This document shows positions 23,177 to 35,237 of a stretch of DNA of 64,000 bases, in pieces; the first letter of the stretch is position 1, and each line of letters opens with the position of its first letter. Location: positions 1,612,001-1,676,000 of the forward strand of contig NC_052117.1 of the NCBI RefSeq assembly GCF_012273895.1, given 5' to 3'. The notes under the pieces are model-generated. The model searched no databases. It was not told where the DNA came from and saw nothing but the letters and a program-made list of their open reading frames with translations. Source of the stretch: Zerene cesonia. Taxonomy: Eukaryota; Arthropoda; Insecta; Lepidoptera; Pieridae. The position numbers and the translations under genes are program-made.

Positions 23177-23402
23177 GTGTGGTCACAAAATCCAGTGCGA
23201 TTCGGGTGCGTGCGATCGATGTCCCTGTAGACGCTGCGACGCCTGCTACGAGTCCTGTCCACAATCTCAACACATTGTTATATGTAGCATTATTCGGTCT
23301 AGGTATTTAAATAGATGTATAGAATTAAACACACTGATAGGAGGCCTGTGTCCCAGCAGTGAGCTGATGATGATGATGATGATAGAATTAAACGATGAAT
23401 GA
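23177..23402 (+). CDS. Possible cysteine-rich terminal exon, unidentified
   Basis: After an acceptor-like AATTCAG at 23175, the frame encodes a dense cysteine cluster (CGHK, CDSGACDRC, CRRCDACYESC: ten cysteines in about 30 residues) and then runs into the 3' end of a SINE, with a stop at 23400-23402. The first part is locally GC-rich and coding-like. I do not recognise the family, and no upstream exon could be matched. It may be a real exon with a SINE-derived tail, or chance. Confidence 0.25.
23335..23385 (+). repeat. 3' end fragment of the tRNA-derived SINE
   Basis: It carries 'gataggaggcctgtgtccca' and a (GAT)n tail, identical in plan to the 3' ends at 20520-20567 and 58430-58482. Confidence 0.75.
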
Positions 23403-23907
23403 TGAAGGATGAGTGGTAGAATTTATTTTTATATATTTATCTTAATTTTAATAAACTTCAACTAAACTGTGAACTATGAATATTTTTTTCTTTTTTGTTT
23501 TATTCGGGTCCATACAATTCTAGAGGACCATAAAGGAAGGCAAAGGGACACATGTCCAATACACAGACCCTTTTTCCTTTTAATGGTATAAGGTCCACCA
23601 GCCAAAGCCCACTCCAAGACTCAAGACTTAAGTATCCAGGCATAGAGTTAGGGCTTAATGATTATAAAATATTGTGCTAGTACTCAAGAAATGTAATCAA
23701 ACAACTGTAACTTAGGGGAGACGGTGATGTAAGCCGAAATACAGGACTGTATTAGTTCACATTCGTTAGCTATTTATTTCGTAAACATAAATATTAATTG
23801 TAGAGCAAATATTTGTATCCAATGAGTTTTTTTCATTGAGAAATAAAACATTATCATTACAAATTATTATAAATAGATAGTTGTCACGGCAAATGGCAGC
23901 TACATAC

Positions 23908-23950
23908 CACAAAGACTCGTCTCCGGCGCCCGCCGTCCGGTCTGCATCAG
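23908..23950 (-). CDS. Possible 43-bp internal exon, unidentified
   Basis: On the minus strand, a good acceptor (TGTGTTTACAG) and a GTATGT donor bracket a GC-rich 43-base piece that would encode ADADRTAGAGDESLW. It stands out from its AT-rich surroundings. No partner exons were found, so this is only a candidate. Confidence 0.2.
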
Positions 23951-24187
23951 CTGTAAACACAAAACATTGAGATGAGATAATGCACAATCACATTATTTGT
24001 TTGATTTGCTTGATTATGCTCGTTGTTGTCTTTATTATAGGCGTTTATTATTTATCCTATGTATATCCTATTTATGTCTTAGTAAGTAATGAGTTTGTTA
24101 GATGGATATTTGATAATCTACCACGCAAAGAGAGTTGAGATTTTTGCGAATGAACTCGCGGGCTCCAGTAATATTTAAATATAGAAA

Positions 24188-25456
24188 ACTAGCTGCGCCC
24201 CGCGGTTTCACCCGCGTAAGTCCGTATCCCGTAGGAATATCGGGATAAAAATGTGCCTATATTTTATTCCAGTTGTCCAGCTGTCTACGTACCAAATTTT
24301 GTTGCAATCGGTTCAGTAGTTTTTGTGTGAAAGAGCAACAAACACACACATCCTTACAAACTTTCGCATTTATAATATTNNNNNNNNNNNNNNNNNNNNN
24401 NNNNNNNNNNNNNNNNNNNNNNNNNNNNNNNNNNNNNNNNNNNNNNNNNNNNNNNNNNNNNNNNNNNNNNNNNNNNNNNNNNNNNNNNNNNNNNNNNNNN
24501 NNNNNNNNNNNNNNNNNNNNNNNNNNNNNNNNNNNNNNNNNNNNNNNNNNNNNNNNNNNNNNNNNNNNNNNNNNNNNNNNNNNNNNNNNNNNNNNNNNNN
24601 NNNNNNNNNNNNNNNNNNNNNNNNNNNNNNNNNNNNNNNNNNNNNNNNNNNNNNNNNNNNNNNNNNNNNNNNNNNNNNNNNNNNNNNNNNNNNNNNNNNN
24701 NNNNNNNNNNNNNNNNNNNNNNNNNNNNNNNNNNNNNNNNNNNNNNNNNNNNNNNNNNNNNNNNNNNNNNNNNNNNNNNNNNNNNNNNNNNNNNNNNNNN
24801 NNNNNNNNNNNNNNNNNNNNNNNNNNNNNNNNNNNNNNNNNNNNNNNNNNNNNNNNNNNNNNNNNNNNNNNNNNNNNNNNNNNNNNNNNNNNNNNNNNNN
24901 NNNNNNNNNNNNNNNNNNNNNNNNNNNNNNNNNNNNNNNNNNNNNNNNNNNNNNNNNNNNNNNNNNNNNNNNNNNNNNNNNNNNNNNNNNNNNNNNNNNN
25001 NNNNNNNNNNNNNNNNNNNNNNNNNNNNNNNNNNNNNNNNNNNNNNNNNNNNNNNNNNNNNNNNNNNNNNNNNNNNNNNNNNNNNNNNNNNNNNNNNNNN
25101 NNNNNNNNNNNNNNNNNNNNNNNNNNNNNNNNNNNNNNNNNNNNNNNNNNNNNNNNNNNNNNNNNNNNNNNNNNNNNNNNNNNNNNNNNNNNNNNNNNNN
25201 NNNNNNNNNNNNNNNNNNNNNNNNNNNNNNNNNNNNNNNNNNNNNNNNNNNNNNNNNNNNNNNNNNNNNNNNNNNNNNNNNNNNNNNNNNNNNNNNNNNN
25301 NNNNNNNNNNNNNNNNNNNNNNNNNNNNNNNNNNNNNNNNNNNNNNNNNNNNNNNNNNNNNNNNNNNNNNNNNNNNNNNGGTTCAGTAGTTTTTGTGTGA
25401 AAGAGCAACAAACACACACATCCTTACAAACTTTCGCATTTATAATATTAGTAGGA
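24188..25456 (-). mobile_element. Lep1-like Helitron split by assembly gap 2
   Basis: Read on the minus strand the element starts TCCTACTAATATTATAAATG at 25456 and ends GCGCAGCTAGT at 24188. The 70 bases 24310-24379 are identical to 25380-25449. If the N run and one copy of the overlap are removed, the element is about 199 bp, matching the 197-201 bp of the intact copies at 20745 and 40178. Confidence 0.85.
24380..25379. other. Assembly gap 2 (1,000 N), probably spurious
   Basis: Exactly 1,000 N inside one Lep1-like element, with a 70-base identical overlap on either side. The two contig ends most likely overlap and were not merged. Confidence 0.95.
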
Positions 25457-27530
25457 TACGGTCTGCCCTGGCTTAACCTGTCTCCATAAGAATCTAATTC
25501 CTATATAAAAACTTAGCCGAAAAGCAACAGATTTGCTGCATAATTCTTATTTTCATGTAGATGTACATTTAAAGAATAATGTCCATTAAGATTGAATAAG
25601 AAATAATGTAATTGATTTTATACAACCATGATTATCTAATTATTCCCTCCATTGTACGTAAGTCTAGACTATTTAGATATTTGAGCAAGACGATTAGGAT
25701 TACAATGTACAACACCCCATCAGTTTCAAATTACTCAATTACACCGATAAGTACAATATGAATTACAAAATGTACACATTAGGAAACTAATTCGTATACT
25801 AAACGAATTAATTTAAATAAAAGGTATTATACTTATGTGTTTATAGAGATTATACTATCATATTACTAAACTTTTCATTACGTATTTCTTAATAATTTTG
25901 GAAAATACGTAAGTGTTTCTATAAATTATAATGTAATTTTCATTCCTTATTTTGCATGCGGTGTTTACCTACAAAAAATTGTACATTTACCATTAAGTTT
26001 GATGTGATGTATACTTGTTTTGTTATCTGTGTAACAAATACTGGTAAACCTTAAAATAAATAACTAAATACGTAAAATTAATTCATTTTCTACAGAAACG
26101 GTTCTCCTTCTGAAAGAGATACCCCGCCAGATTCTAAAATGGGGCAAACTGAAAGCAATTTTCTATAACACACAAAAAGAATCACTCTTATCAGTTGATA
26201 ACCGATTAAAAAAAATGCTCTACTCGAGAACCTTCACAGCTTATGTTTAGTCTCGGTAAAATATAATTGGACGCGTTGAAACAAACAATTTCTTCAGCTT
26301 TTTATTGTTAGCATTGATTTCATTATTATTCGTATTCTTAAAGCCACAGTTTGTTTAAGATTGCCTTTATCACAATAGCATAATATTTGAAGTTCGGAAA
26401 TCGGAATTTAGGTTAAATATTTGAAAATCTACATGATAACTCATCTTTTGGTTTTTAAACGCCACGCGAAACCATTTATGGATCCATATGTAGAGTTTCC
26501 TTTTTAATGTTTTTGTATCGTATATACAAATTTTTTAATATCTGATTGCAAATGGTTATGCAGAGAATTCTGTTAATATATTCTATAGATTATGGTCAGA
26601 TGACGGTCTTCGGGAAACCTCAAACCACATAAATAAGGCTAGCATACCTTAGCAAGCTATATGCATACCTTATTTTGGTATCTTATTTGTAAATTTTACA
26701 ATCAATAAGTAATACTTATTTTTACAGTTTAAGTGAGTTCTTATATAATTTAATACGTTTAATTTTGTTTTATCCTCCCGTATAAGGAATGGATTAAGTA
26801 ATTATATCCGACGTTCTAAAACAACAGAAATATCAATTCATAGCACTTTTTATTATTAAGAGAAGGTTAAAATAATTATAGTAATTAAAAATACGCTTCC
26901 TACGTTATATCGAAAAATAAAACACCAAGTTTTATTTCTGGTTTTCTTACTATACGGAAATGAAATAAAAAAGACTATTTGCACTTATTGTAATGTAATG
27001 TTTTATTATCAACGTAAATGCAAACAAAATGTGATAGGTGCATTATATGCGTTTTAGATAAATAAATATATTTTTATTACTACGTACCTAGTAGGAACTA
27101 GAGTTATTTCTTCTAAGCTAGTAAATTATTAGACTACTTCAACGATTGCCATAATTAGAAATAAGTTAGTATGTTATATGATTATTGCCAGTTAACTCTC
27201 ATGTTTTTCCTTTTTTTAAACATGTATGACGTATGTCTTACATGGTAATCAAAGATGTGACCTTAAAAAGTTGTATGCACACTACGGTTTTAGAAAGTGT
27301 ATGTTGTCTCTTTCACATCCATTAAACAAGAACTTGTCTCTTTCTATAAAATGCTTTCATTCTTAGCGCGTTTGTGTCTGTGCTCGTACGCATGTTTTCG
27401 CGCCATTTTGTGTGCAATTTATATTTTTATTTTGCGCTGTCAATGGATGTGCTTTACTTGTTCAATAACAAATAGCAACAACTACCTATAACAATTGTTT
27501 CAGTTTATTATGCTTTGAGAATATTACACT
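25457..27530. other. AT-rich intergenic sequence upstream of TTLL15
   Basis: A fragment of repeat family B starts at 25457. Otherwise I see nothing supported. An initiator-like TCAGTT at 27500-27505, 30 bases before the TTLL15 ATG, could mark its transcription start. Confidence 0.35.
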
Positions 27531-30500
27531 ATGAAGAATAAAAAAGGAGATGTGAGTAATTTGAGTGAATTTTTAATTAATAAGAATAAATTTATGAGAA
27601 CTAATAAACATGCTTATATATTTATATGGCGGGTTTTTACGGCGCTTATACATGTTATGATGACCCTTAACATATATTTTGAACCTTCCAGTTCCTATTT
27701 TTTTTTAAACATGCGAACGCTGCATTTGTTTTATTTTTTTTACATTTATTTAATGTAATAAACTCAATATTTTATCACAGATAATATTATAATACTATAC
27801 TAGGAAATTTATTAACTTAGGGTACATACTATATTATTTAAATATAAAAATGAATCAACGACTTTGTATATTATTATGTATTTCTAAGTTTCCTATCGAT
27901 ATTATTTAATGTAGTAGATATGTAGCCGCTTGTCCCACCTTCGCCAGGGATGAATAAAATAGCCCTTGTTACTAGATAAAGCTGTAGCTTTTCAACAGAT
28001 TTTTTTAATCGACCTTAGTAGTAGTACTAGAGTACCTTTACAAAATATGAATATAAATTAAAATCTTTCCTTTATTATAGGTTTTTGTACATGAATGACT
28101 GATTTCTTCTATTGTAATATCTATACTAATGATATAAAGTCAAAGAATTTGTTTGTATGTTTGTTTGTTGGATCGCGCGAATCTGAGGAACTATTAGACC
28201 GTTTACAAAATTCTTTTACTGTTCTGTATTATTACGTGATCTCTGAGTGCTATAGGCTATATAAGACATACGTACCACGAACGAAATCGGGGCAGACCGC
28301 TGGTAACAAATTTTTCTTTACTAGGTACATTCCTTTCTTCAAAACAGGACTCTTAAATAACAATGGCTAAATTTAACCATTCTGCCTTCAGTGGTTATAG
28401 AGATACTTTTTTCCATAATCACGTTAATTAATTAGGAATAATTTAAAGTTATATACTTTAATAACATATAAAACGGCTTAAGCGTGGTCGACAAACATAT
28501 TTAATTGCATTATTACGCTATGCAAATTGCATAGTACAAATTTCAAGGCAAACTTGTAGATGAAGTCCAAAAGGTATGAAGTATCGAAATATATGTAGTT
28601 AGTTTAACTAGAAAAATACAGATGATGCTAGATTATGCTATTATAGGCCAAATCATATTATTCAACTACAAAAAAGTTTACGGACTTTTTTACAAGTCAA
28701 CAACTCCAATCCATAATTGATCCAGTGTCTATAATTTTTATTATTTCATTAGCGGCTGTGTTAAAATTCATTCGTCGCACAGATTTTAGATTATGGGTTT
28801 TGGAACGAATGAAAAATAATCAAATTATTCGAATGCTCATAAATTATATACGTTTTATGGTTTTGTTGATAAAATTACGTTTAGATGTGACAGTCACAGT
28901 ATTTTAATAAGTTGATTATGAAAAATCCTTCAAAAAAATTATCCATTGCAGTTTAGTTGAGCATTGCCGATTAAGACAGTTCATAGGAAACTAATATGGT
29001 TTCTTTTTTTAGGTTACCAAAGCAACAGATAAGGACCAAAATGAAAGAAATGTCAATAATAATATAGTGAAAGCAACCAAGCAAAGTATTGCTAATGACA
29101 CGAACGTTCACATAATTTTCTTCGTCTGTATAATCGGTGTTACCCTGGGTATAACTTTAGAAATAATAAATGTACAAAATAGAAATGTTACCAAAGACGA
29201 GGTGTTTAGCAAGAACTACTGGGTATATTCGGCATACTACGACGCGGAAAATAAAAATGGTTTGCTCAAGCACGTGCATTTAGTTCTAGAAAGATTTGGC
29301 TACAAGAAAACTTCGAACGAAACTCCATGGGTGCTCCTATGGTCTCACGACTATCCTTTCAGAGTGCTGAACTCGATTATAAGTAAATTGAAACCACACC
29401 AAAAAGTAAACCACTTTCCCGGAACGGGTTTCATTACAATGAAAGTCGACCTGGCAACATCGAATTCCACATACATCCCGAAGGCGTTCAAACTGCCCAA
29501 AAACAAGGAACAATTTTTAAAATATGCCAGAGAGAATAGTAATGCAATGTTTTTGGAAAAGCACAATCAGCACCGAGGTGTGTACCTCAAAAACGTGAGC
29601 GAAATAGATTTGTCAAGTGGCGAAAGTTTTGTGCAGGAGTTCGTGCAAAAACCATTTTTGGTGGACGGACATAAGTTCGATATTGGAGTGTACGTTGCGC
29701 TGACTTCCGTTAATCCTCTGAGGGTTTACTGGTATAAAGGAGACGTTATTTTTAGGTAAATATACTGTTTAATAAACATTCAATTTTCCAAATGTTTAGT
29801 AGGTTTACCGGCATTAACAGATCAACCTATATGTTCAAGATTACCTGAAACGGAATCAGTTTTAATTTTTTTAAGGCGGTTTTTGAAGGGCATTTACCCT
29901 TCACTACACTATTACAAAGCTCGTATCATATAACAAAAGTAACACTTGAAAATTGACAATATAAAGAAAAATCATGATCCACAAAAAAAAAAAACATAAA
30001 AGAATTGTAATTCAGCTTAGATTATAGGAATAATCTAACCATTTTCTGCGTTCGATACGAACTATTTTCATCTCGAAATAACCTAGCTATATTTGTATTA
30101 TGTTATTTCCATTTGTAAACGGTCTATAACATTTATGACCAATAAGGAAAGTATCTTAATAAAAGTAGCTATTTTCATCTTCAATGGTTATTATTCCATT
30201 TATGAATGACCCGAAGATTATATTATTATGTTGTCATTTTTTTCGTGTATAAATAATTATTTGTGGATATTTTTATGTATACTGAGACTACACTGGGATA
30301 CGAATGTGAAATAGAGACATGTTTTCAAAAAATATAGATTCTAAATGCCTAAACTAAAATGGTATATTGTTCAATCTGTATTTTAAAAATATCGTATTAT
30401 ATTTCGATAACATAAGTATGTACCTATCTTATCAAAAATTTAAATATAGATTTTTGTAATCCGTATTTTATTATTAACATTTTGCTTGTGTGAATGACTC

Positions 30501-33364
30501 CCACAAACATAAAAACGTACTTGATCACAACAAAATAAGCAAAAAGGATCCATATATGCCTGAATCGTCACAATTTTTTTTTATTTCAGATACTGCCCCG
30601 CGAAATACTACCCGCTGGATGCAAAGAAATTGGACAAGTACGTGATCGGTGATGATTATCTGCCAACCTGGGAAGTACCATCCTTGGCGCACCCGTACAC
30701 TGCTTTAGGATTCAGCATGAAGGATGCGTTTGATCACTATGCACAATCCAAGGTAGGGGTTTGGAAGGTTTTGGTTGAACCTACTACAAAAAAGGAGGAT
30801 GTTGCTTCGACTTATTTTTTTTGGTTTTGTAACTTCAGAAATTTGGACTATGCGAACCCATTTTATTACTTAAAAGAAACTAGAACGTAACGTATAATTA
30901 AACTTGCTCTACTAATTTACGAATTTGTCTTACGTATATAAGTATACCTACTAGCTGTTGCACGCAGCTTCGTCTGCGTGGAATATTTACTTTCCACTGT
31001 CCAAATAATTCACCTTTGTACGTCTAGCCATTTGTGATTTCGTGATAAGTGAGTGAGAGACCTTTCGCTATTATATATATAGATGAAGAAGTATTTTAAG
31101 GCGTGTGAATTATCCTTAACTACTGTTGATAATAGCAGATTATATTCATTCGATTATGTATGTTTTAGGGCAAGAATACGACACACATGTGGGACGAAAT
31201 ACAAAAAGCTATTAGGGAAGTTTTTATCAACAATGAACATCATATTATAGAGGCGGTAAGTTTCATGTAAATCGTGCTATTTCTATAACTATTATCTGAA
31301 TAAAGTTTTTTAATATGTATATCGAAATGCATGGCATAGGATATTATATCCACTGGTTATTTAGCATTTAACCTTTTAAAAGAAACTAGACATATAACCT
31401 TAAAAAGGTATGAAATAATAGTTGCTTAAGAAATTGAAGCATATTTGGAAATTATTTTGAATTACCTGTTTACTTTGCCGTTGTCTTCTTCCAGCTGAAA
31501 AAATACAGATCAGGCGATAATTTCTTTGAAATGATGCGTTTCGATCTCATAGTCGACGAGGACTTGAAAGTTTATTTAATCGAAGCGAACATGTCACCAA
31601 ATTTAAGTTCAGCTCATTACCCGCCAAATCAGTTGCTTTACGAACAAGTTTTGTATAATCTATTCTCTTTGACGGGAGTCGCCAATCATATGGGCAATCT
31701 GAGGTATTGTCTATGGTCATTTTTTAAATTTTATACAAATTAAGATCGCATGCTTACAACTTACAATTCACAAATAACAATAGAACATACAGTTATGGAC
31801 ACATCTATTCCAATTCCATTCTTACATCCATCGTAACGACTCTCACTTGCATTTGACTATAATCTACCTACAAATAAATATTCGGTAAATTTACATTTTA
31901 GTACGAAGAGAATGATATAGCAGGTGAGCAGCCAGTAGTAATAAAAAACTTTATTCTTGTTACATTCATTTTCTCTGTTTAGTTAAATTACTAACATTAT
32001 CTTCGCCTCAAATCAAATATATCAGAAACTTATTTACGTAGGTAGATCATTACTAGCTTGCTTTATATGTCGTTATATTAACACCATGTATGTAAAAGGT
32101 TTACCTGCAATTGGGGTATCATAATGATTTTAAGATGTTTGTTTTATCTAAATAGACTGGTCCTACGCTACTTATCTGTGTCGAAAAATCGATATTAAAT
32201 TATACAGCATAATCTAATTATAATAACCTTTTAGGCAAAATAACACAACAACAGAAAAATATGTAAATTTGTAGAAATCCTTAAAACATAATACAACCGC
32301 TTGAGATCGTAAATCTAGATTTTTATTATTAATATCATATCCGTTGCGTCGGCAACAATACAATGGTGACGACGGCTTGAGATCGGTGTTTTAGCTTTAT
32401 AAGGGTATATACGCTTATTTTTGTGAAGTTTAAAATCTTGAGTTAGTTTATATATCTCAAATCTCAATTCCGGGAGTGAGAAATCCAACAAACCTCAAAC
32501 CATAAATTCTTTTCTATGGTTTTTGTTTTGTTGGCTTATTGTATAATTTTTTCAGTGACCAAATCGCTGTACAGAACATGATATCAGCTCAGAAAAACAT
32601 CGCAGTGTATAGCAAAGAATGTAGTACAACTTGTAAAGATAATTGTGATGCGACAGCTGCATGCGCACTGTGTAAACCATGCCTAAACAACAAATTGAAA
32701 ACTGCATTGTTGACAGCTCATAAAGAACACATACATAAGGGTGATTTTAGAAGACTGTTTCCTCCAGCAATGGTAAACTCTTTTACTATGTTTGAAAGAT
32801 AAAAACGTTAAAAAAAAAACAAATCACAAATAAAAAAAATATTAATTATAAATACAGATATTTCATTCATGTTCGCATTCTTGCAATTGTCATATTGCAA
32901 AATATCGATTTTAGCTCTGATTTTGAAAACGTTAAAATAAACATAAAATTATAAATCATAAACTAAATATATCGTTATTCATTTGACCTCAAGATAATTA
33001 CTAAATGATAATAGAAATATTTCATCACCTTTTTCTGACTTCTCATGTACCTAATGTACAGTTAGCCGCAATATTCACATAGCGTAGCTAACTAAGTTTT
33101 ATCATCAGTAGACGCGGACCAGACAAGTGACAACCTAATATCTAATTCGTTGACTTTATGACTGACTTATTAAGATATTCTTTTACAATTTAATTTTCGT
33201 CACATACTGGGTATAATGATTATTTATAGCTCATTATATTTCCCTTTCAGCAACAAAACGACAAAAACATCGTAGAGAAAATAAAAGATCTGAACGAAAT
33301 GAACAAACTTCAATACATATGGTATCAAGGAAAATGTAATATTGATGAAACATGGTGTGTCTAA
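27531..33364 (+). CDS. TTLL15: Tubulin tyrosine ligase-like protein, TTLL15 type
   Basis: Seven exons give 517 residues: 27531-27551, 29013-29755, 30590-30752, 31169-31255, 31495-31703, 32556-32772 and 33251-33364. All phases agree. The first exon codes only MKNKKGD and ends in a perfect GTGAGT donor. TTLL enzymes ligate amino acids, usually glutamate, to tubulin tails using an ATP-grasp fold. Here a single membrane helix at about residues 39-59 (IIFFVCIIGVTLGI) would anchor the protein, followed by the TTL domain with FVQEFVQKPFLVDGHKFDIG, DLIVDEDLKVYLIEANMSPN (the Mg-ATP acid/asparagine motif) and, in exon 6, a cysteine cluster (CSTTCKDNC, CALCKPC). Membrane anchor plus cysteine cluster match the insect group annotated as TTLL15, a probable polyglutamylase; activity is not proven by sequence. 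Intron 1 is 1.46 kb. The stop is followed at once by AATAAA (33365). Confidence 0.92.
28118..28325 (+). repeat. Interspersed repeat in TTLL15 intron 1
   Basis: The head 'tatctatactaatgatataa' with 'gtttgtatgtttgtttgttg' and the tail 'acgaacgaaatcggggcaga' follow the plan of a widespread lepidopteran short element. The frame across it is not a gene. Confidence 0.6.
30950..31085 (+). repeat. Short repeat in TTLL15 intron 3
   Basis: It starts ACTAGCTGTTGCACGCAGC then TTCGTCTGCGTGGAA and ends in a 'ctattatatatatagatga' tail, a head and tail seen in dispersed lepidopteran retroelement remnants. Confidence 0.6.
31744..32555. other. TTLL15 intron 5
   Basis: AT-rich intronic sequence with no additional exon or recognisable element. 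Confidence 0.4.
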
Positions 33365-33449
33365 AATAAACCCATATTGATATTCAACTTTATTTATTGC
33401 TATCCAAAAATAAACCTTTACACAAACAGTATTTTTATTGCCTAAAATA
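33365..33449. terminator. Shared convergent 3' end of TTLL15 and IntS11
   Basis: Only 85 bases separate the two stop codons. Plus-strand AATAAA occurs at 33365-33370. Minus-strand AATAAA (TTTATT on plus) occurs at 33389-33394, 33393-33398 and 33434-33439. The transcripts must nearly touch or overlap. Confidence 0.7.
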
Positions 33450-35237
33450 TCACTGCACCATAGTTTGTAACAATCCCAAAATGTAACTACCCAAATCTTC
33501 ATCTTGATTTGTCCATGACACATAAATATTTTTTGTGTTATCATCATCGCCTTCAACTTTAATGAGAACAGATTCTACTGATATGTTGCCATCTGATATG
33601 GTAATGGACCAGCCCTGTAGCTTATCTGATAATAGTGCCTTTAACTTTTCGGCAGTTTTCACAGCTGGTCCAGGGTCGTCAAAACGGACTGTGCTTGTGA
33701 AGCGGATAACATGCCTTGTAATACCGATTTCCTCACACACCTCATCAATATCTAAAAACGATAGCCTATTGTCTTTGACACATAGGATCCCGTGAACAAC
33801 GCGCCGGCGTTTCGGATCCGGCGGTTGCGCGTTGTACCTCACAGCTTCTGCTTTTAATAACCTAAGAGAAACATCAATAGGAATTTTTGTAGGGGTGTTT
33901 ATAATAGCTGTTTCACCATTTGCTGGCATGTAACAATTGATGCTAAACTCCTTTTCAATCTTGTCTTTCAAGAACTCCATCTTGTGAGCTTCTCCGTGAA
34001 CCAGTAATACATTTTTGGGTTCACAATATTGTATCAATTGCATTATACCTTTAGCATCAGCATGCGCGGAGAATGACATGTATTCTACAGCCATTTTTAC
34101 TTCAACCACTTGACGATTTTCAAATTCTATTTTCTTTGCTCCATTCAAGATTTTATGACCTACAGTGCCTTGTATGCAGAAACCAGGCATGATCAACATA
34201 TTTTGTTCATAGGGTGCCCATTTCTTGAAAATATTGAGAGACAAGCCAGCATGCAACATACCTGGTGTAGCAAATACAACCATTGCTCCAGGATTGTCTA
34301 TGTATGATTTATCAAAAGGCTTGATATGTTTGAAATCAAACATGTTTCTCTGTACAAAAGTTTTACGAATCTTCTGATTAGTCCATGTTATGAACATTTT
34401 GTAATAATTATTAGCTTTTTCTGTCAAACCGAGTGCAAAGTATACAGGATATTTTAAATTCATCCGTTCCCAGTATGTTTCCAACAATATACATAATTCT
34501 TGAGCTCTACCTAAAGCAAATACAGGGATCAACACTTTGCCACCCTTTTCAACACATTCGTGTACCTTTTTGAGAAAATCTCTTTCACGGCAGCGTTTTG
34601 AATCTCGTATGGTAGTAGCATATGTTGACTCTGATATGAGTAAATCAGGGCGGCATTTATCTATCCATGCCGCACCTAAATGTCGGTCAGGGGTCATATT
34701 ATAATCTCCAGTGTAAACAACAGACTGTGACCCTACCCTTATCCAAAACATGGCAGCTCCAAGCACATGCCCAGCATAGTATGCCTTAATTTCTAACTCA
34801 CTATCGACCATCACAGACTGATGTAGTGTCACCGCTGTAACCTTCTTTATACAATCTTTGATCATTTGCGATGTGAAGAAGTTAGACTCACCTTTCCTCT
34901 CAACTGCCACTTTCCTCATGTCTTCAAGTAGGATTGGGGCTATAGCTTTCGTTGGATGTGTCATATAGATAGGTCCTGTGTAGCCAACCATTTCAGACAT
35001 GTACGGTAGAGCACCGCAGTGGTCCAGGTGGAAGTGTGAAATGATGACGCAGTCTATCTGACTTGTTATAGGGCCTTCAGGTACGATGTAGGAAAAATCA
35101 GGAAATCGGCGTTCATCGTTATATCCCATATGCATCCCACAATCCAACATAATGTTCTTTCCTCCCATTGACAGTAAAATGCAACTCCTCCCGACATCCT
35201 GGCCAGCTCCCAGTGGAGTAATTTTAATCTCAGGCAT
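33450..35237 (-). CDS. IntS11: Integrator complex subunit 11, RNA endonuclease
   Basis: A single uninterrupted frame of 595 residues, the usual length for this family. IntS11 is the metallo-beta-lactamase/beta-CASP nuclease of Integrator that cleaves snRNA 3' ends and nascent transcripts of paused polymerase II. The zinc ligands are all visible: HFHLDH (H68, H70, D72, H73), H157, D178, H392 in FSAHAD and H414 in VHGEAH; E203 in SESTYA corresponds to the catalytic-site glutamate. The beta-CASP region includes IPVFALGRAQE and PGMLHAG. The C-terminal part binds IntS9 in known complexes. The N-terminal PEIKITPLGAGQDVGRSC separates it from CPSF73. The lack of introns is notable beside intron-rich neighbours. 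It converges on TTLL15 and diverges from GMD. Confidence 0.97.
   Translation of the reverse strand: MPEIKITPLGAGQDVGRSCILLSMGGKNIMLDCGMHMGYNDERRFPDFSYIVPEGPITSQIDCVIISHFHLDHCGALPYMSEMVGYTGPIYMTHPTKAIAPILLEDMRKVAVERKGESNFFTSQMIKDCIKKVTAVTLHQSVMVDSELEIKAYYAGHVLGAAMFWIRVGSQSVVYTGDYNMTPDRHLGAAWIDKCRPDLLISESTYATTIRDSKRCRERDFLKKVHECVEKGGKVLIPVFALGRAQELCILLETYWERMNLKYPVYFALGLTEKANNYYKMFITWTNQKIRKTFVQRNMFDFKHIKPFDKSYIDNPGAMVVFATPGMLHAGLSLNIFKKWAPYEQNMLIMPGFCIQGTVGHKILNGAKKIEFENRQVVEVKMAVEYMSFSAHADAKGIMQLIQYCEPKNVLLVHGEAHKMEFLKDKIEKEFSINCYMPANGETAIINTPTKIPIDVSLRLLKAEAVRYNAQPPDPKRRRVVHGILCVKDNRLSFLDIDEVCEEIGITRHVIRFTSTVRFDDPGPAVKTAEKLKALLSDKLQGWSITISDGNISVESVLIKVEGDDDNTKNIYVSWTNQDEDLGSYILGLLQTMVQ

Noticed and set aside
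24257..25489. Four long open frames across gap 2
   Set aside because: They consist of N plus Lep1-like Helitron sequence and are not genes.
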